This document shows, in pieces, positions 62,411-64,000 of a DNA stretch of 64,000 bases (position 1 is the first letter of the stretch; the number at the start of each line of letters is the position of its first letter). The stretch covers positions 1-64,000 of the forward strand of contig CAISXF010000044.1 in NCBI GenBank assembly GCA_903889445.1. Direction: 5' to 3'. A program made the position numbers and the translations under genes. The DNA comes from an uncultured Pseudomonadota bacterium. GTDB taxonomy: Bacteria; Pseudomonadota; Gammaproteobacteria; Methylococcales; Methylomonadaceae. The notes below the pieces were generated by a model. It searched no databases and had not been told where the DNA came from. It saw only the letters and a program-made list of their open reading frames with translations.

Positions 62411-62450
62411 AAGGCGGGTAAATTTAGCCATAAGCTAATTTCCCCGCCTT
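62411..62450 (-). terminator. Strong hairpin downstream of fliA
   Basis: AAGGCGGG-TAAATTTAGC pairs with GCTAATTT-CCCCGCCTT across a 4-base loop, with only one mismatch and one bulge. On the minus strand it is followed by TCTTAATTG. It could terminate fliA transcription or protect the mRNA end before the small gene. Confidence 0.5.
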
Positions 62451-62565
62451 CCTATGCCCTCTAGAATCGCACCGACACCAACGATAAGTTAAAATGTCCA
62501 TTCGTTTGCCTAACCTTTGTGTTGATAACACGCTGACCGTATTGGTTGGCAAAACGTGTTAAAAG

Positions 62566-63297
62566 TTAATCATTATCAATCCAGCTGCTCAGTCGAGAAC
62601 GTAACCGCAATACAGCTTGAGAGCTAATTTGACTCACTCGAGATTCGGTGAGATTTAAAATTTTTCCAATTTCACGCAGATTTAATTCTTCGTCGTAATA
62701 TAAGGAAATAATTAACCGTTCACGTTCAGGCAAACTCGCAATTGCCGCGCTGAGGGCGCATTGAAAACTCTCCCGAGTGACGTTTTCAAGCGGTGCTTCG
62801 TTTGTACCAGAAGACTCTTCGAGGTAATTATCGCCAGTTTGTGCCAATTCTTCAATACTGAACACCCGACAATTACTCGAATCACGCAAAATTCGATGAT
62901 ATTCATCCAGACTAATTCCTAGATATTCCGCGACATCGCTATCTTTTGCCGCGCATCCAGTTTGATTTTCTAAAACACGAATCGCATCAGTAATAATCCG
63001 CGATTTCTTGTAAACCGAACGTGGCACCCAGTCACAACGGCGCACTTCGTCCAACATCGACCCTCGGATCCGAATGCCCGCGTAAGTATCAAAACTCGCG
63101 CCTTTACTGGAATCATAATTTTTCATGGATTCCAACAAACCAATCATTCCCGCTTGAATTAAATCATCGACTTGCACCGTGTCGGGTAATTTACTCAATA
63201 AATGATACGCGATACGTTTGACCAATGGCGCGTGCTGCATAATTTGCGCGTCAATTCCGCCTATTTGAACAGAGCTGTACATGGCTACGGCACTCAT
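62566..63297 (-). CDS. fliA: Flagellar sigma factor FliA (sigma-28)
   Basis: A 243 aa sigma factor. Region 2 reads HAPLVKRIAYHLLSKLPDTVQVDDLIQAGMIGLLES...FDTYAGIRIRGSMLDEVRRCDWVPRSV, the sigma-28 form. Region 4 is SLPERERLIISLYYDEELNLREIGKILNLTESRVSQISSQAVLRLR. It directs late flagellar and chemotaxis genes and is held by FlgM. A GGAGGTAG site precedes the ATG; flhG is 31 bases upstream. Confidence 0.97.
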   Translation of the reverse strand: MSAVAMYSSVQIGGIDAQIMQHAPLVKRIAYHLLSKLPDTVQVDDLIQAGMIGLLESMKNYDSSKGASFDTYAGIRIRGSMLDEVRRCDWVPRSVYKKSRIITDAIRVLENQTGCAAKDSDVAEYLGISLDEYHRILRDSSNCRVFSIEELAQTGDNYLEESSGTNEAPLENVTRESFQCALSAAIASLPERERLIISLYYDEELNLREIGKILNLTESRVSQISSQAVLRLRSRLSSWIDND

Positions 63298-63328
63298 TCT
63301 ACCTCCAATTTAGATTTTAAAATGGCAT

Positions 63329-64000
63329 TCATGCCGCATCCTTTTGCGAATACTTAACCATACGTTCAATGAAAAATTCGATATAACCGCCGGCGTGTGT
63401 TTTGAGCGGCCAGGTATCAATTTTCGCTGCAATGGCCTTCATTGCTTGCGCCGATTTGCTGCGTGGAAAGCCCAAAACAACCGGCATTTGTTTTTGTACC
63501 GATTGACGCAAATACTCGTCAAAAGGAATTGCCCCGACAAATTGCAGCGTGACATCCAAGTAATTGTCGGTAACCTTGTTAAGTTTTTGAAATAACGTTC
63601 TGCCATGCTGCACTGACTGCACCATATTTGTCAAAATATGAAAATGATTGCAGCCGTAATCGCGATTCAATAATTTGATAAACGCATACGCATCGGTTAA
63701 CGAAGTCGGTTCGTCACACACTACCACAATAATTTCCTGACACGCACGCGAAAAATTCACCACGCTGGACGAAATTCCGGCTGCCGTATCGACAATTAAC
63801 ACGTCGATTTGTTGATCAATTTCACTAAAGGCGCGAATCACCGCCGCTTGTTCGATAGTCGAAAGTTCCGTCATTTTCTGAATACCCGATGCACCTGGAA
63901 TCAGTTTTAAACCAGACGGCGATGTTACCATGATTTCGTCGAGGGTTTTTTCACCCGTCAAAACATGCGATAAATTATATTTTGGATAAACGCCCAACAA
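63329..64000 (-). CDS. flhG: Flagellar number regulator FlhG/FleN (partial, C-terminal part)
   Basis: A MinD-type ATPase whose first part lies beyond the window; 223 residues are visible without their P-loop. Visible parts are LTGEKTLDEIMVTSPSGLKLIPGASG, DVLIVDTAAGISSSVVNFSRACQEIIVVVCDEPTSLTDAYAFIKLL and PFDEYLRQSVQKQMPVVLGFPRSKSAQAMKAIA, as in FleN. It limits polar flagellum number together with FlhF. Order with fliA supports the call. Confidence 0.92.
   Translation of the reverse strand: MLGVYPKYNLSHVLTGEKTLDEIMVTSPSGLKLIPGASGIQKMTELSTIEQAAVIRAFSEIDQQIDVLIVDTAAGISSSVVNFSRACQEIIVVVCDEPTSLTDAYAFIKLLNRDYGCNHFHILTNMVQSVQHGRTLFQKLNKVTDNYLDVTLQFVGAIPFDEYLRQSVQKQMPVVLGFPRSKSAQAMKAIAAKIDTWPLKTHAGGYIEFFIERMVKYSQKDAA

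Overview
The window looks like chromosomal DNA of an AT-leaning gammaproteobacterium with a methylotrophic side. Gammaproteobacterial markers are the minCDE cluster with a BON lipoprotein, a FimV-like LysM protein, rimO, truD, prfB with its programmed frameshift, a ccmC-ccmI block, and polar-flagellum regulators (flhG, fliA). Methylotrophy is suggested by a hydantoinase/oxoprolinase-family protein of the H4MPT/methylofuran-linked C1 pathway (51.2-52.3 kb) and by ABC-transporter and beta-propeller genes of the PQQ-dependent alcohol dehydrogenase system (52.3-57.1 kb). A Methylococcales-like methanotroph fits best. A Beggiatoa-type sulfur bacterium with methanol oxidation is an alternative. The sequence alone does not settle this.

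Layout. 0-3.0 kb: partial glcD-like oxidase, a BON lipoprotein and minCDE (minus strand). 3.1-7.2 kb: rimO, then an accessory block with a small secreted pair, hicAB, a GIY-YIG/RepL-like fusion and a Uma2 protein; the last three loci share a repeated leader. 7.3-12.1 kb: eno, ftsB, a PP-loop tRNA-thiolation-type protein, prfB and truD. 12.1-19.7 kb (minus): a fimV-like gene, an Lcl/DUF1566 protein with a PKD domain, and a large octaheme cytochrome. 20.1-41.1 kb (plus): seven further multiheme cytochromes, a probable outer-membrane beta-barrel, a small Cys-rich membrane protein and a NapH-type Fe-S membrane protein. 41.1-48.1 kb: a thioredoxin-like protein and ccmC-(rpn)-ccmD-E-F-G-H-I. 48-64 kb: recN, cvfB, the C1/PQQ genes, a Do-type protease, tilS, rsfS, purM, a DUF2802 protein, fliA and partial flhG.

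The centrepiece is the cytochrome region. Eight proteins carry 61 canonical CXXCH motifs plus three atypical ones (CX5CH, CX3CH, CX4CH). With the quinol-dehydrogenase-like Fe-S protein, the predicted barrel and an adjacent c-type cytochrome maturation operon, this reads as an electron conduit from the quinone pool through the periplasm to the cell surface. That function is inferred, not shown. The run is interrupted at 29.3-37.5 kb by a defence-type island: an Eco57I-like N6 methylase, a REP-associated transposase, a MntA/HepT-like toxin-antitoxin pair and a PLD-SNF2 helicase. The helicase stop overlaps the start of the next cytochrome gene (ATGA), so the island is translationally joined to the host operon.

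Three families of palindromic repeats are scattered through the window. One is made of paired hairpins bounded by GTAGGGGC/GCCCCTAC and also flanks and invades the transposase gene. One is a C-rich palindrome sitting in frame inside three genes. One is a GGAGTACAAACC palindrome seen twice.
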